From contig OU612069.1 in assembly GCA_914767715.1 (NCBI GenBank), forward strand, positions 64,001 through 128,000: a stretch of 64,000 bases of DNA, in the 5' to 3' direction. Shown here piece by piece: positions 21,601-30,833 of this stretch (positions are counted from its first letter, which is position 1; every line of letters begins with the position of its first letter). Position numbers and translations under genes: made by a program. This DNA comes from Membranipora membranacea. Taxonomy: Eukaryota > Bryozoa > Gymnolaemata > Cheilostomatida > Membraniporidae. The notes below the pieces were generated by a model. It was not told the origin of the DNA and made no database searches. It was given only the letters and a program-made list of their open reading frames with translations.

Positions 21601-22890
21601 ACCTCCTCTGCCTCTGCCTCTACCACGTGCGCGTCCCCTAGACTGATTGTAACCTCTATTATTATTATTATGTTGACTCTGTTGATAGTATGTCTTGGGA
21701 CATTCCCTTGCATAGTGGTCAGGCGCATTGCAAACAAAGCAGCGCCTTTGTCCTTGTTTGTTTTGACTAGTGTTACCGTTATACCCTCCCCGGTAATTTT
21801 GATTAGGGTTACTGTTGAATCCTCTGTTATAACTATCAAATGCATTTACGTTCAGCTGTGAAGCTTTTAGACCAGTTTCTGCCCCGCTGGCAGCCTGGTA
21901 CAACTCAGTTAGAGTTTTATTGGTCAATGGCATAACTGCCTCCTTGATGCCCATTTTTAATCCCATTCTGAAATACAGCAAAATGAATGGAGATGTCTCA
22001 TCTAAATCACTTTGAGCAACAGTTTTACGAAAGCGCTCAAAATAGGTTCCCACGCTTTCATTTGACTGTTGCTGCATGTTTGCCAGTTCCATGGCAGCCT
22101 GCTCGCCCCCTTTACCAGCTCTGACCTTTGAGCTGAATAGCTTTCTGATTAAACTGTAACTACCTGAGGCATTCTCCCTCACTACTTCTCTTAAATAGGT
22201 AGCTGCAAGATCTTTAACATACAAGCCTAGTAACATAACATGGTGCTCCGTAGGCACGTCATTCAGCAAGCAGCATGTTTCAAATTGGGTCAGGAAAGAT
22301 TCTACATCTTCATCTGACTTTGCAGTAAATTTGAGACCAAACTTTACCCAATCTTTCTTTCCTGAGTTATTTGAATTACTGCTTGCTGAAGGATAACTCT
22401 TACCTGGGGTTGGTGTTTGTTTAACGATCAGCTGTGGCTGTGTCCTCAGGGGTGTATTGATAACTGGTGTTGTAGCCATCCGTTGCATTGCTGTCCTTGA
22501 TCTTTCATTTGCCATTTTTGTCATCATCTGTTTTCCCATCTCATCCATTTGCTTTGTCATCTGCTCAGTGAGCTGTTTCATTAGCTGTTTTTGTTGAGCA
22601 GCAAATGTTAGTGTTAACTGCACAAGCTCCTCCTTCCTCGCTTCCTCCTGGGCCTGCATATCCTGCCTGATAACTTCCATGTCATCATACATTTGTTGAA
22701 GAGCCTCGTCTACTGGCTCCTCTTCCTCCTCCTCGAGGTTGCGGTCGGCCTCCTCGCCACCGTCATATTCATTGCGGTCGACCTCCTCGCCACCGTCATT
22801 TTCGTTGCGGTCGACCTCCTCGCCACCGTCATTTTCGTTGCGGTCGACCTCCTCGCCACCGTCATTTTCGTTGAGATTTCCAGGATCCAT
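15619..22890 (-). CDS. Gag-Env-like-Pol polyprotein (2,423 codons, single frame)
   Basis: The start chosen is the Met at 22890, just after the primer-binding site; the frame is open further into the LTR. N-terminus: four copies of an 11-residue acidic repeat (ENDGGEEVDRN), a coiled-coil stretch, a gag capsid-like region and one CCHC knuckle (CFVCNAPDHYAREC, about 384), then an Arg-Gly tract. Next comes a ~600-residue glycoprotein-like block: hydrophobic segment about 516-534, many Cys, sequons (NRT, NNS), furin-type REKR about 795, and a TM helix about 1056-1079 (WIFFCCLLVTF). Then protease DTG (about 1215), RT with FLDD (about 1660), RNase H TDAS (about 1809), integrase zinc finger (2020-2065), DDE core (FDILGPL, SDNAAEF, NGQVER) and a C-terminal tail. 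No stop or frameshift interrupts it. The env-like family was not assigned. Pol order is gypsy-like. Confidence 0.9.
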   Translation of the reverse strand: MDPGNLNENDGGEEVDRNENDGGEEVDRNENDGGEEVDRNEYDGGEEADRNLEEEEEEPVDEALQQMYDDMEVIRQDMQAQEEARKEELVQLTLTFAAQQKQLMKQLTEQMTKQMDEMGKQMMTKMANERSRTAMQRMATTPVINTPLRTQPQLIVKQTPTPGKSYPSASSNSNNSGKKDWVKFGLKFTAKSDEDVESFLTQFETCCLLNDVPTEHHVMLLGLYVKDLAATYLREVVRENASGSYSLIRKLFSSKVRAGKGGEQAAMELANMQQQSNESVGTYFERFRKTVAQSDLDETSPFILLYFRMGLKMGIKEAVMPLTNKTLTELYQAASGAETGLKASQLNVNAFDSYNRGFNSNPNQNYRGGYNGNTSQNKQGQRRCFVCNAPDHYARECPKTYYQQSQHNNNNRGYNQSRGRARGRGRGRGGRGAHTMANSQVPQEPPDPDINQPSENTDNMHYDEFDNCLFDTCAIDMIDDTDHNDSNVTTEISSDTPQGVSKKTRTGTKISKSRQTSGLGFVSLAICMTLLGFFGNVDTTTPMICKTDHPVAKFRLPKLSGCDLKRGHMDLHAPIDQDVTLFKPNLIQYKSKAHHCKIIRTDITTHAGFFGENRNRTTTHTNELVTMETCRNMVQFKRAPFGDMTEIGGIYQTQITTDFEYHTGFKCCTDYEFSSKNAFLYESVVFIRHGKDEDMQSPVGSTAHCDYHSGFCNLFDESGLLWTQNEKEKCLYLPHIFYQGKLQDRTWLSNDGELALTFANPKRIQQNEDCGGFVDITDQGVAVKVGDLTKTREKRQIEGTVLATELNSRLQAIEIHVSQNFNQMFHTTFRLTCQNMMKMADLLLVSLDEHPILAARHLLNNSYIYAQKLHDFITIYPCQPVDHYEMISSPEQCTKRIPMAVSLGVTNRTMWLNPHNNILHDTPSLIDCALNQEIPMVIDGELFFYAHVDGTVRRASGIDKLNTIALDFSDLGNDIGQPVIHKLLLYDWHLFREKFTLNDLTGAMQYQHKILGNLIGITDNTNDEYQGGQSQVFSHNVVKDGLFSFLSGLDVVDWKQIWIFFCCLLVTFRLCWTLVRMCTGARQFVGDPKDNLNRYFFGNYHGKDNKPEQSNINVNVTQQTNPQPGPSHEQPEITEPKPTVVVLNEISSASGRVRPRARPKTLTNTRVTLAAVRRAKARAARKISVGEMLCNFQRIRHESIIQLNIDNGLYQCLFDTGAQLSTITMKMCKVLMIQCRITSTMRSIRSVSGSVVKGIGEVYLIVSYPGLSPIRARFLVIGECKYPIILGADNLRHCGKLVLDYSTGKLHLTPFNGEERKSGQVTSGDDLSMDAVENREYCNVFADRDVIFPPKSDNKICFKGPQSKVQLMYEPTFVHGGLMFAKTMNPADGMIRCRVINVSDNYIKVYQGTPLGTVTQQQSVQIKDSNLNETLNGKVKEDNKSETADPISRIDLAKSPLNTHERKRFLSFLGTKKSVFAFHKYDVGEVKGLTGRVCDIGDARPVRSQPYRVPVAYKDALNKEIDKMLKHNIIEKAPNSSVWASPCLLVKKAGTTDLRIVQDYRKVNAVTHTLSFPLPHPDSIKEMLAGQSGLFTTIDLIKAFWNLKMENPEDRERSTFVTHKGTYRYLRVPFGFCNSSIIFQRAMSVILSNLQWVTCQCFLDDIVIFSDRNLDNHMHRVGQVLDRLIKHGVKINPAKSKWARSEVQYLGNVYNEFGCKPAPGLVDKINRYPEPTDITQLKRALGAMSYYRTYIHKFSDLAKPLLELTKSDATFDWTRSCSESFRVLKDKLSTYPVLRYPIFDRPFHIHTDASNFAIGAQLCQIFEDGLHPIGYYSRVLNKSEKNYSTYEKEGLAVVAACKHFRHFILGHETIVTTDHSPLRWLLTCDHKNSRLAKFSLKLQEYNLRVIYKPGKENYVADALSRIEVADSCVIGLTAECLASSKDDLLQFREQQITDPFLKQIIELLTDGANPINLSPVERRHILAQKRYYVRQDGVLYYNPLDALRPLLCVPEIMKFDLLNVYHNSLFGCHVGRNRLYKRLSRKYYWLGMSKDVAEYIAACIQCNQRKRGPFNPIFPLQPLETEDKPFARVHFDILGPLPLTERGSKYILGLQCSFSKFVIMRPISDHKMETVADCMIEYLILPHGCPNILVSDNAAEFVSGLMNKLAETLNIDKRTCTPYMASTNGQVERSFQSFSNLMATMIDKAQTNWDMLSKYVAHSYNNTENASTGFTPTYLSCGREITIPFELAVPVVDRVCYNENKNPVEEMHDSLKVAWALARDNLECAQTNYKYYHDLNTNGHQYKVGDVVYVKVPHVAVGNVKKFSSSYQGPYLIVMLNGLNADVRALGTTGLPVGTQFTTHLVRLKKAKAPLTSDFTPASYVSVKRKPATNPAVAVPASNSATPAQDGSTKTSSHGYNLRARNN

Positions 22891-22897
22891 CTCAACT

Positions 22898-22920
22898 TTC
22901 AAATCCCACTTCTGACACCA
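22898..22920 (-). other. Primer-binding site of env-bearing element
   Basis: Two bases inside the 5' LTR the minus strand reads TGGTGTCAGAAGTGGGAT, beginning with TGG as expected for pairing with a tRNA 3' CCA. It differs from the TGGCGAC site of the other two gypsy elements. The tRNA was not identified. Confidence 0.75.
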
Positions 22921-22922
22921 GA

Positions 22923-23248
22923 TGTAAGGGTCTGCTGTCCTTACAAGTTGTGGTGGGTATTTGTGATCATTTAGAAGTACTACGCTACTTCGTTGCAACT
23001 TATTAACTGGTTTATTTGATAGTAAAACTTATATATATATATGAGACATAAAATATCTAAACCAATAGTAATACAGCAGTTCATATGATGGTAACAAAAT
23101 GTAATCAGGATACAGCGAGCAAATGAATATTCAATCAATTAATTTCGATGACAGCACAATCAGTCATGAATCTTGGCACATTCTTAACATGATGACATTA
23201 ATGATGATGATATGAATTTGTCTATTCACATCTGATGTCATCCTTACA
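22923..23248 (-). repeat. 5' LTR of env-bearing element
   Basis: Same 326-bp sequence as 13468-13793. A TATA-like run (alternating TA) lies at about 23028-23042 and could serve as the minus-strand promoter. Its outer end is 65 bp from the start codon of the neighbouring lectin gene, which is transcribed the other way. Confidence 0.93.
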
Positions 23249-23313
23249 TAAACATAATGGAAAGTTTAAGATTTTTATCCTCAAGCACGTTCAGGTCACT
23301 TTCCGAGCTCAAG

Positions 23314-25935
23314 ATGAAAGCATTTCTAGCTTTAGCAGTAAATATACTTGTCATGTTATTAACGGTAGGTACAATCTTTATGTTATTAACGGTAGGTACA
23401 ATCTTTATGGTTTTATGAAAAACATAAATAAATAAATGTGTGATGACTCGTACATGTGGAACAATTTATCATTGAAAACACATAAATTAATTTATATTAC
23501 GAGATCTATTTTTGCTATTTCTCGTTAGCACATGCATTGTAAATGATCCTTTTCTATGGTTATACTACATAACAATCACAGGCTCAGCCATTGAAAGCAT
23601 TCAGATAATTTGAGAAACGAAAATTGAGCAGATTATCTGGCAAAAACTTAAGATTGCAATAAGCTCAGCTTATATTTTGGCTCTCAATCACTATGGTTCC
23701 ATGCTTCGATTTTGTGGTTCACTCCAATTTCGAATGGTTAGAATCGAGTGGGTTCTAACCATTCCCATGATGGAAAATACATGAAAAACATCTGCCGCGT
23801 CTAATCCCTTTGTGTGCAAGCGCGCTAACCATTCAGCCAAAAGGTCATTTGTCACAACCTGAGGGTGACTTTGAAGTTATTTCCATGGGGCGATTACTCC
23901 CGAAATCCTTACAAAATCGCAACATGGAATCATAGTGTATGTCTCACAGAGGAAACTCATCAAAATCATTATTATTATCTTATTAGCACCTGTATTACTA
24001 ACGCCTAACATATTTCGTTATTTTCTCTTGTAGAATGCATCAAGTCATATCACCAATCGGGATATGACATTAGTTCATACGGAGGACTGTTTGGGAGCAC
24101 ACACTGTGACTGCAGCTGGTGGTGGTGTCAACATCTTACATTGCGCTCTGCACTGTCTAGAGGAGGCTGATTGTATCGCTGTGGGATTTACCAGGATCTC
24201 AGGCTCATGTAGACTAAGCTCCAGTCTATTCTCTCAGACTCATCCAAACTCTGACTGTTCAGTAGGAGAGTCCGTGTATAAATCAGGTACGTCTGAGAAG
24301 AAAGATCTATAATGGTTATTATTCTAAAGCCGTTCATATATATATATTATTTTGTATGTATGTATATTATATATACATAATATGTGTATTCATGTATATA
24401 AACGACTGTAGCTCAGTGGTTTAGGGTTGGGTCTCTAATGCAAAAGTCCGAGATACCATGTTGATATCTCCTGGTGACTGACAGGGTTTCAGGAAGGGCC
24501 TTTTATCCTGTGTCACACTTAAATACTTAAGGCCTCCCATCTGCATGGTTCAAGGCAATACCACCACCATAGTCAAGATAATCTACAAGGAGACTGGCCA
24601 GTTGCGAGCAACATATCATACCAACTGGTAACAATGTAGAATGGAAACGGGTGAAATAAAAAACCTTTAAACTGCCTCTGTCTGTTAGCATGGCACGGAT
24701 GGCCGATAGGCAATAGACTCTGCAGACATTTATTGACATTATGTATGAAGCTAGACTAATGAATACCAGTGCATTTGAGGCGTCGATAAATGACTAAACT
24801 TATTAAACATGTAAGCCTTTAGATGATTTGTTCGTGGTTCAGTTCAAAATCAGCTGAGAGAGTTACATATTATGTGATTTCTTATCAGTTCATTATCATG
24901 CTGTCATATCTGGATCTGGTATGTGGTTCTCTCTCTCACCGCTATATACTGTTTCTTACTGCTCACTGCTGTATTTATAGTTGGAGCTGTCACTACTAAG
25001 TCATGTGACCGAGATGATGACTGGTATCCCAGTGCTACAGGTGACACCTGTATTAAGATGTTCTTACAGGCTGTCACGAGAGAAACTGCCCTGTCAGATT
25101 GTGTCAGTGAGGGAGGGGCACTTGCTAGATGGAGAACTCAGGATTCTATGGATATGTTTGAGGATCTCTGCTCAAATAGCAGCACAGGTAAATCATTTTC
25201 TCTGTTTGATTTTTCAATGCCACCTGAGACATTGATAACAAACGGGCTACGAGGTCAATTAAAAGTTGTGATAACTGGCTCATCAAATTTAGGAAGCAGA
25301 TATCACCAGGCTTGGCCAGATCTCACTCTATTACCTTGAGGAGATTCATTAGTTCTATTAGAGTATTTATAGCCTCTGACTGCTGACTCCCTCAAAAAAA
25401 CTTTCGGAGATGAAAACTTTGCTTTTCTTTTATGGACACTGTCAACTTATCGTGTAGAACCTTTGTATTTTTCTCACCTAGTCCGCCGTGTTGCAGGATG
25501 TTCGGTATACCTGTATACCTGCTGTAAAGTAGCGTTTAAGATTTATATGGTGTACGTCTCAGTAGATTATAATGTGTAGTCAAACTAAAAACCTCCTTTT
25601 TGAGTTTGTCAATAATGACTACTGTGACATTGCGAGGGAATGTACCAAAACTTGTCACTCTCAGCTCATAATTATATCCTCTCACAGGCTGGTCAGGTAA
25701 CAATGACGGAGTCTGGACAGATCTACTGAAGGTAGCTGATGTGTGGCAGTGGAGCGATGGTAGTACTGATATAGTTAACTGGAGTGACGGTACGTCAGGA
25801 GTAATAAACTGGGGATCCGGTCAGCCCGACGGAGGGGCAGACTGTACGCAGCTGTGGAGGAGTAATCAAGACTACAAGGTCGACGATGTCGGCTGTTCAG
25901 CTCATCGCCAATATGTCTGTGAGAAAACAAAGTGA
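23314..25935 (+). CDS. Secreted PAN/apple plus C-type lectin protein (gene A)
   Basis: Exons: 23314-23364 (or to 23391), 24034-24286, 24981-25187, 25688-25935 (TGA). Phases 0, 1 and 1 agree; total 252 residues. Exon 1 encodes a signal peptide (MKAFLALAVNILVMLLT). Exon 2 is a Cys-rich PAN/apple-like module (EDCLG...C..C...DCIAVGFT...C). Exons 3-4 form a C-type lectin domain: start SCDRDDDWYPSATGDTC, WTDL and WSDG core, QPD (typically galactose-type calcium-site motif), and a final VDDVGC..YVCEK. The WND motif is altered to VDD, so Ca-dependent binding is uncertain. A secreted lectin for recognition or adhesion is inferred. A paralogue lies at 28065. A candidate AATAAA is at 26548. Confidence 0.8.
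23349..23402 (+). repeat. 27-bp tandem duplication across the exon 1 splice donor
   Basis: atgttattaacggtaggtac followed by aatcttt occurs twice in a row, duplicating the end of the signal-peptide exon and its gtaggt donor. Both donors (23365 and 23392) are in phase 0, and the 27-nt extension is open. Confidence 0.88.
23740..23850 (-). mobile_element. Possible tRNA-like SINE fragment
   Basis: The minus strand has an A-box-like GGCTGAATGGTTAGCGCGC and further on GGTTAGAACCC, a weak B-box. No tail or target duplication was identified. It lies in intron 1 of gene A. Confidence 0.3.
24403..24670 (+). mobile_element. Possible tRNA-derived SINE
   Basis: Begins with a tRNA-like head, gtagctcagtggtttagggt, in intron 2 of gene A. 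The B-box is poor (ataccatgttgatatctcc). The end is uncertain, perhaps at the A-rich gaaataaaaaacc. Confidence 0.4.
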
Positions 25936-28064
25936 TCCTAAATTCTTTGTTGTGTTGTTTCGGTGAACATTGTGCAAAGACGGTAACTAAAATGATTCAA
26001 TAATCAATTCTTTCTCTCGCTGATAGTCTAATTGTTGGGAAGTAAGACCCTTGATTTTACCACTGTTAAATTCTTGCATAACTACAGCACAACTAGCTGT
26101 CTCACCGTCTTATGTTTATTTCTGAATATCTTTTTCTTGTGAATTGTGGTTAAGCTGGCTGCCTTTCTGTCATCCAGCTGTCATCTTGATCTTTTAAGAA
26201 TGATGGGGAATCATGATAGGAGGGATACGACCCTTATCACAATAACATCACAGTTTATAACAAAATTTCACCACAATATATCTGAGTTTATCGTCATATG
26301 TCACTAAATGTCACTATCTTAGTATAATTATTCATCACATCACATGTGATCATTTAGTTTAGAAACCATTTTTTTTATGAGAGTAATAATTGATGTGTAA
26401 TGTTGATACAATACCTCACATATATTGAGGGTATTGAATTACGATTTCCTGCAGAGTATACTATCAATAGGAACTTTTGTCTACCCATTGAAATTTATCC
26501 ATTAACAGACATTATTATTTATAACTGATCCAGATTTGTCATTCAGTAATAAAATGAAATCATGTAAATGTTTGCACTTTATTTGATTTTATCAGTGTTG
26601 TTAAACTAAGGTAAATATAGAAGGTGTGCTGGGTGGTGATGAGATGGTATGAAGAGTGTTACTGTTTTTATTATCCTACATTCCAGATATGTTATTTCAA
26701 GGTTACATTATACAAGCAGGTAGTAACCTATCAGATAGCCCACTGAGTAACCTGCTAAGATGAGTCTTGATATAAAGTGTTCACATTCATAATCTTATGC
26801 TCTTATCGCAGGGACTGACAGCATTTTACATGGAACAAATATCTGCTTTTTGTTTGCCATATCTGGTTTTTATGTTTACCAGTTTTCACGACAATATTAC
26901 AAGACATTCTTCTCTTAGTTATTGTTAGTGATAGTAATAAATCCATCAATTAAAAAAAATGACTTATTATCCATTCCAGCAGGCTAATCTCTGCCCAGCT
27001 TACAGATTTAGCCATAAAAAAAGTTTCTAAGATAAGACAGTGGACACAAGATTGGAGATATATGTATATCTCCATTTAAAGCTTTATGTTATGATGACGA
27101 TTTCTTTGATTTGTTTGAATTTTTGAACAAGGCGGCAAGGGAGGAAAGGAAAGACAGCAACACTTGTAGTTTTCCCAAAGACTCCATTTGATATTTGGTG
27201 ACCTCGGGTGCCATTTTTCACCTTGAGCTGACTATAATCATTGTATTATAGTGTTTACACACACACTACTTATAATATTATGATACTCAGCTCAGACTAA
27301 CCTACGGGAGCCTCACATCAGCAGTATTAATCAATTATTAAGTTGGATATAATCACATATATGATATGGATGCATAAATCTGTGACAGTATGATATTCTA
27401 TGATATAGATGTATGTTTAATGAAATTGGTTAATTAGTAATATTATTTGGGGGAAGTAGAAGAAGCCAGACACAGGTTTGATGTTGCAAACAAACTGTAC
27501 GAGGAAATCAATAAAAGCGAAGAGTCCGAGTTAAGAGCCTGACATTGATCGAAACTCAGGATAAATGAAAAGGTCGGGTCGGGAAATGAGGCTGTTTTAT
27601 GGGACTCTATGCAGTAGAGCGCCAATAACAGAATCTATATAGAATTCTGTCTCAAACAAATATTAGTTTCCTGAAAGTAGAATAGTGTGATGTCATTCAT
27701 ATCTAAATCAAACATAGGATCAGTCCTCTCAAATATCAATCATATGAATTATCAAAATGGCATATAAAATCCACTTATGTCATACATTTGTATTTTCAAT
27801 GACTTTCATTTCCTGTGTTCAATTCAGTTAAAACAAATCTAGTCTTATACAAACATAATGTCAAACTCTTCATACAATAATGACAAACACTAATATTAAC
27901 CATAGTTATCCGTAACGCAGTGTACACATCACATAACCTGTCTACTCAGATGTATCATTCATAATTATCTACAATGAACATCCGGCTCCTTTGGTGAATT
28001 TTATGTCGAGAAATACTGCAGAATACATTTGGCCTTGCATTCAGAAGAAATAAACGTCCTCGGG
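25936..28064. other. Intergenic between lectin genes A and B
   Basis: AT-rich, with no domain-bearing frame recognised. It includes the likely 3' UTR of gene A and, presumably, the promoter of gene B. Confidence 0.5.
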
Positions 28065-30833
28065 ATGAAGGTTTCTGTATATTTTACAGTGATTAATATC
28101 CTCCTTCTATTTTTAAAGGTGAGTATATAGAAGTGGACTTGTAGGTAGTTATAATATTGGTTTAAGATATAATTGTGATGTCACTGTTCAGGTATATCTA
28201 CAGAATGTGTTTTATTGTAATTTTAATTAACTTATTATTTTACATGTCAGAGTTGAAAGACAAAATTGAAACAGAGTTTCAATGAATTAACGGAATTGTG
28301 TAAATATCCCTGTTGCTATATTTCAAGTTATTTGTGGAACTGAGGAATTCGAAACTGAGCAGCTCAATTAATTTCATTTTTTCTTATTGATAAACTAACA
28401 TCACTTGTAGAATGCATCCAGCCATATCACCAATCAGGATAGGACATTAGTTAATACAGAGGACTGTCTGGGATCAGACATTGTGACTGTATCTGACGAT
28501 GAGAGTAACTTCAAGCAATGTGCTCTTCTTTGTGTCGAGGAGGCTGATTGTATAGCGTTTGGTTATACCAGGATCTCAGGCTCATGTAGACTAAGCTCCA
28601 GTCTATTCTCTCAGAATCATCCAAACTCTGAATGTTCTGTAGAAGAGTCTGTGTATAAATCAGGTACATTGTAGGTTTATCCATATACCCACATATATAC
28701 ATATTATATATATATATATGTGTATCAAAAACGATCATGCTAATCTGTATCATATATCATCTAAAGATAAACTATACACAGTAGAGCAGGCTTATCATCT
28801 AAAGATTAACTATACACAGTAGAGCAGGCTTATCATCTAAAGATTAACTATACACAGTAGAGCAGGCTTATCATCTAAAGATTAACTATACACAGTAGAG
28901 CAGGCTTATCATCTAAAGATTAACTATACACAGTAGAGCAGGCTTATCATCTAAAGATTAACTATACACAGTAGAGCAGGCTTATCATCTAAAGATTAAC
29001 TATACACAGTAGAGCAGGCTTATCATCTAAAGATTAACTATACACAGTAGAGCAGGCTTATCATCTAAAGATTAACTATACACAGTAGAGCAGGCTTATC
29101 ATCTAAAGATTAACTATACACAGTAGAGCAGGCTTATCATCTAAAGATTAACTATACACAGTAGAGCAGGCTTATCATCTAAAGATTAACTATACACAGT
29201 AGAGCAGGCTTATCATCTAAAGATTAACTATACACAGTAGAGCAGGCTTATCATCTAAAGATTAACTATACACAGTAGAGCAGGCTTATCATCTAAAGAT
29301 TAACTATACACAGTAGAGCAGGCTTATCATCTAAAGACTAACTATACACAGTAGAGCAGGCTTATCATCTAAAGATTAACTATACACAGTAGAGCAGGCT
29401 TATCATCTAAAGATTAACTATACACAGTAGAGCAGGCTTATCATCTAAAGATTAACTATACACAGTAGAGCAGGCTTTCGTCGCTTCCGTCGCTGCTGTA
29501 GTTGTTGTTGACATTGTTTTTGTCATCTTAGAGTCATTACTAACATATACCTGTGAGTTTGTTTAAAACATTGGCTCTGTCTTCAAAAGGCTGACTGTCA
29601 CTGCTCTCTCACTGCTCCCTCACTGCTCCCTGCTGTATTTATAGTGGAAGTCGAGGCTACTCGGTCATGTGATCGAGATGATGACTGGTATCCCAGTGCT
29701 ACAGGTGACACCTGTATTAAGATGTTCTTACAGGCTGTCACAAGAGAGGCTGCCCTGTCAGATTGTGTCAGTGAGGGAGGGGCACTTGCTAAATGGAAAA
29801 CTCAGGAGTCCGTGGATATGTTTGAGAGTCTCTGCTCAAACAGCAGCACTGGTAAGTAGTTCACTGATGAGAAACATAAAATTAAGACCAAGAATTGAAA
29901 GGTCATATAACAAATTTCTAATTAGTTGAAACAGCAGGAAGAATCTGTATTATTCACAAATAGAAAGCAGGGGGCCAGGAGAATGTCTTTGTGCTATGTC
30001 TCGTCTGTGATTCACTAGTTTATGTGTACCAGCCCTTCCTGAGCTCCTGTCAGAATGAGTAGTATGTAGTTGCCAATGTAATGTTACAATCAGCGACCGA
30101 GGCGGCAGCTAAACTACTCGTCAAAATTTCTCTATAGCTAATATAAAACTAATTGAGGCTTTTATCCCAGAATTTCGACCTTGAGTGCAATTCATTTTCA
30201 CAAACAGACCAGCTATTTTATACTGTGTCACTAGTTAAAGTTAATGATATCACTGAGCCGTTTATCTGCCTGATTTTGATGATCGGTTTCTGCGAATAGC
30301 GAATGCTCATAAGATGATAATTCTGAGATTGAAGCCTAATTCTGTTATCTTTGAGCTTTCCAGAAATCAAAGAGCACACATTAACCTGTGTAGTAACAGA
30401 GTAGTTTAGGCACCTTAACTAGTGCCCAGCAAATGATTTCCAAGTAATGTTAAATAATTGGTTATGACATAAACTGGATATGTTGGCTGAGGACTTTGTG
30501 TGCATTGCTTGACAATATCAAACATTGAGTAGCACCCCCATTTTGGTGTATTTACTTGCTTGGTAGTTGAGAAGAGGAATACTTTCAGTATCAGCAGCTC
30601 ACCATCTCTCCTCTCTCTCAGGTTGGTCTGGTAATCATGGTGGGATCTGGACAGATCTTATGAAGGTTGATGATGTTTGGCAGTGGAGTGACGGTACTAC
30701 CGATGTAATTAACTGGGCAGAGAATCAGCCTGATGGAGGAGCAGACTGTACTTAATTTTGGAGACATAACATCAAGTTGGATGATGCCGGCTGTACAGCT
30801 AGACTGCAGTATGTCTGTGAGAAAGCAAACTGA
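28065..30833 (+). pseudogene. PAN/apple plus C-type lectin gene B, premature stop
   Basis: Exons: 28065-28118 (signal peptide MKVSVYFTVINILLLFLK), 28411-28663 (PAN/apple-like), 29645-29851 and 30622-30833. Exons 2 and 3 have exactly the lengths of gene A (253 and 207 nt), and the phases match. In the last exon an in-frame TAA at 30753-30755 sits where gene A has Gln after ADCT. Reading continues in frame afterwards to TGA at 30831-30833 (LDDAGCTA..YVCEKAN), so this is a point change, consistent with CAA to TAA. The product would stop after QPDGGADCT and lose the end of the lectin fold, including the last conserved Cys residues. It could be a pseudogene, a null allele, or encode a shortened protein; a sequencing error cannot be excluded. 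A candidate AATAAA is at 31244. Confidence 0.75.
28755..29477. repeat. 38-bp minisatellite, about 19 near-identical copies
   Basis: The unit starts cttatcatctaaagattaac and ends tagagcagg. Almost every copy is identical; one has agacta and the first differs slightly. It lies in intron 2 of lectin gene B. There are no spacers, so it is not CRISPR-like. Confidence 0.97.

Larger units (their letters stand above)
13468..23248 (-). mobile_element. Complete Ty3/gypsy-type retroelement with env-like domain
   Basis: This 9,781-bp element on the minus strand has 326-bp LTRs at 13468-13793 and 22923-23248, which differ at one site by eye. The target duplication is taaa (13464-13467 and 23249-23252). 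The order is 5' LTR, primer-binding site, one 7.3-kb frame, a 1.8-kb non-coding 3' region, polypurine tract, 3' LTR. The nearly identical LTRs and intact frame point to recent insertion. The env-like segment lies between gag and protease in the same frame. Confidence 0.95.

Noticed and set aside
24923-25339. Open frame with a hydrophobic start running into the lectin exon, looking like a signal peptide start
   Set aside because: It begins with GTG, not ATG. The same place in gene B is a pyrimidine-rich intron end with tatttatag, and gene A has a better signal exon at 23314. The hydrophobic stretch is the translated acceptor tract.
28755-29477. Regular short repeats resembling a CRISPR array
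   Set aside because: Copies are head to tail with no spacers, lie in an intron of an animal gene, and no cas genes are present.
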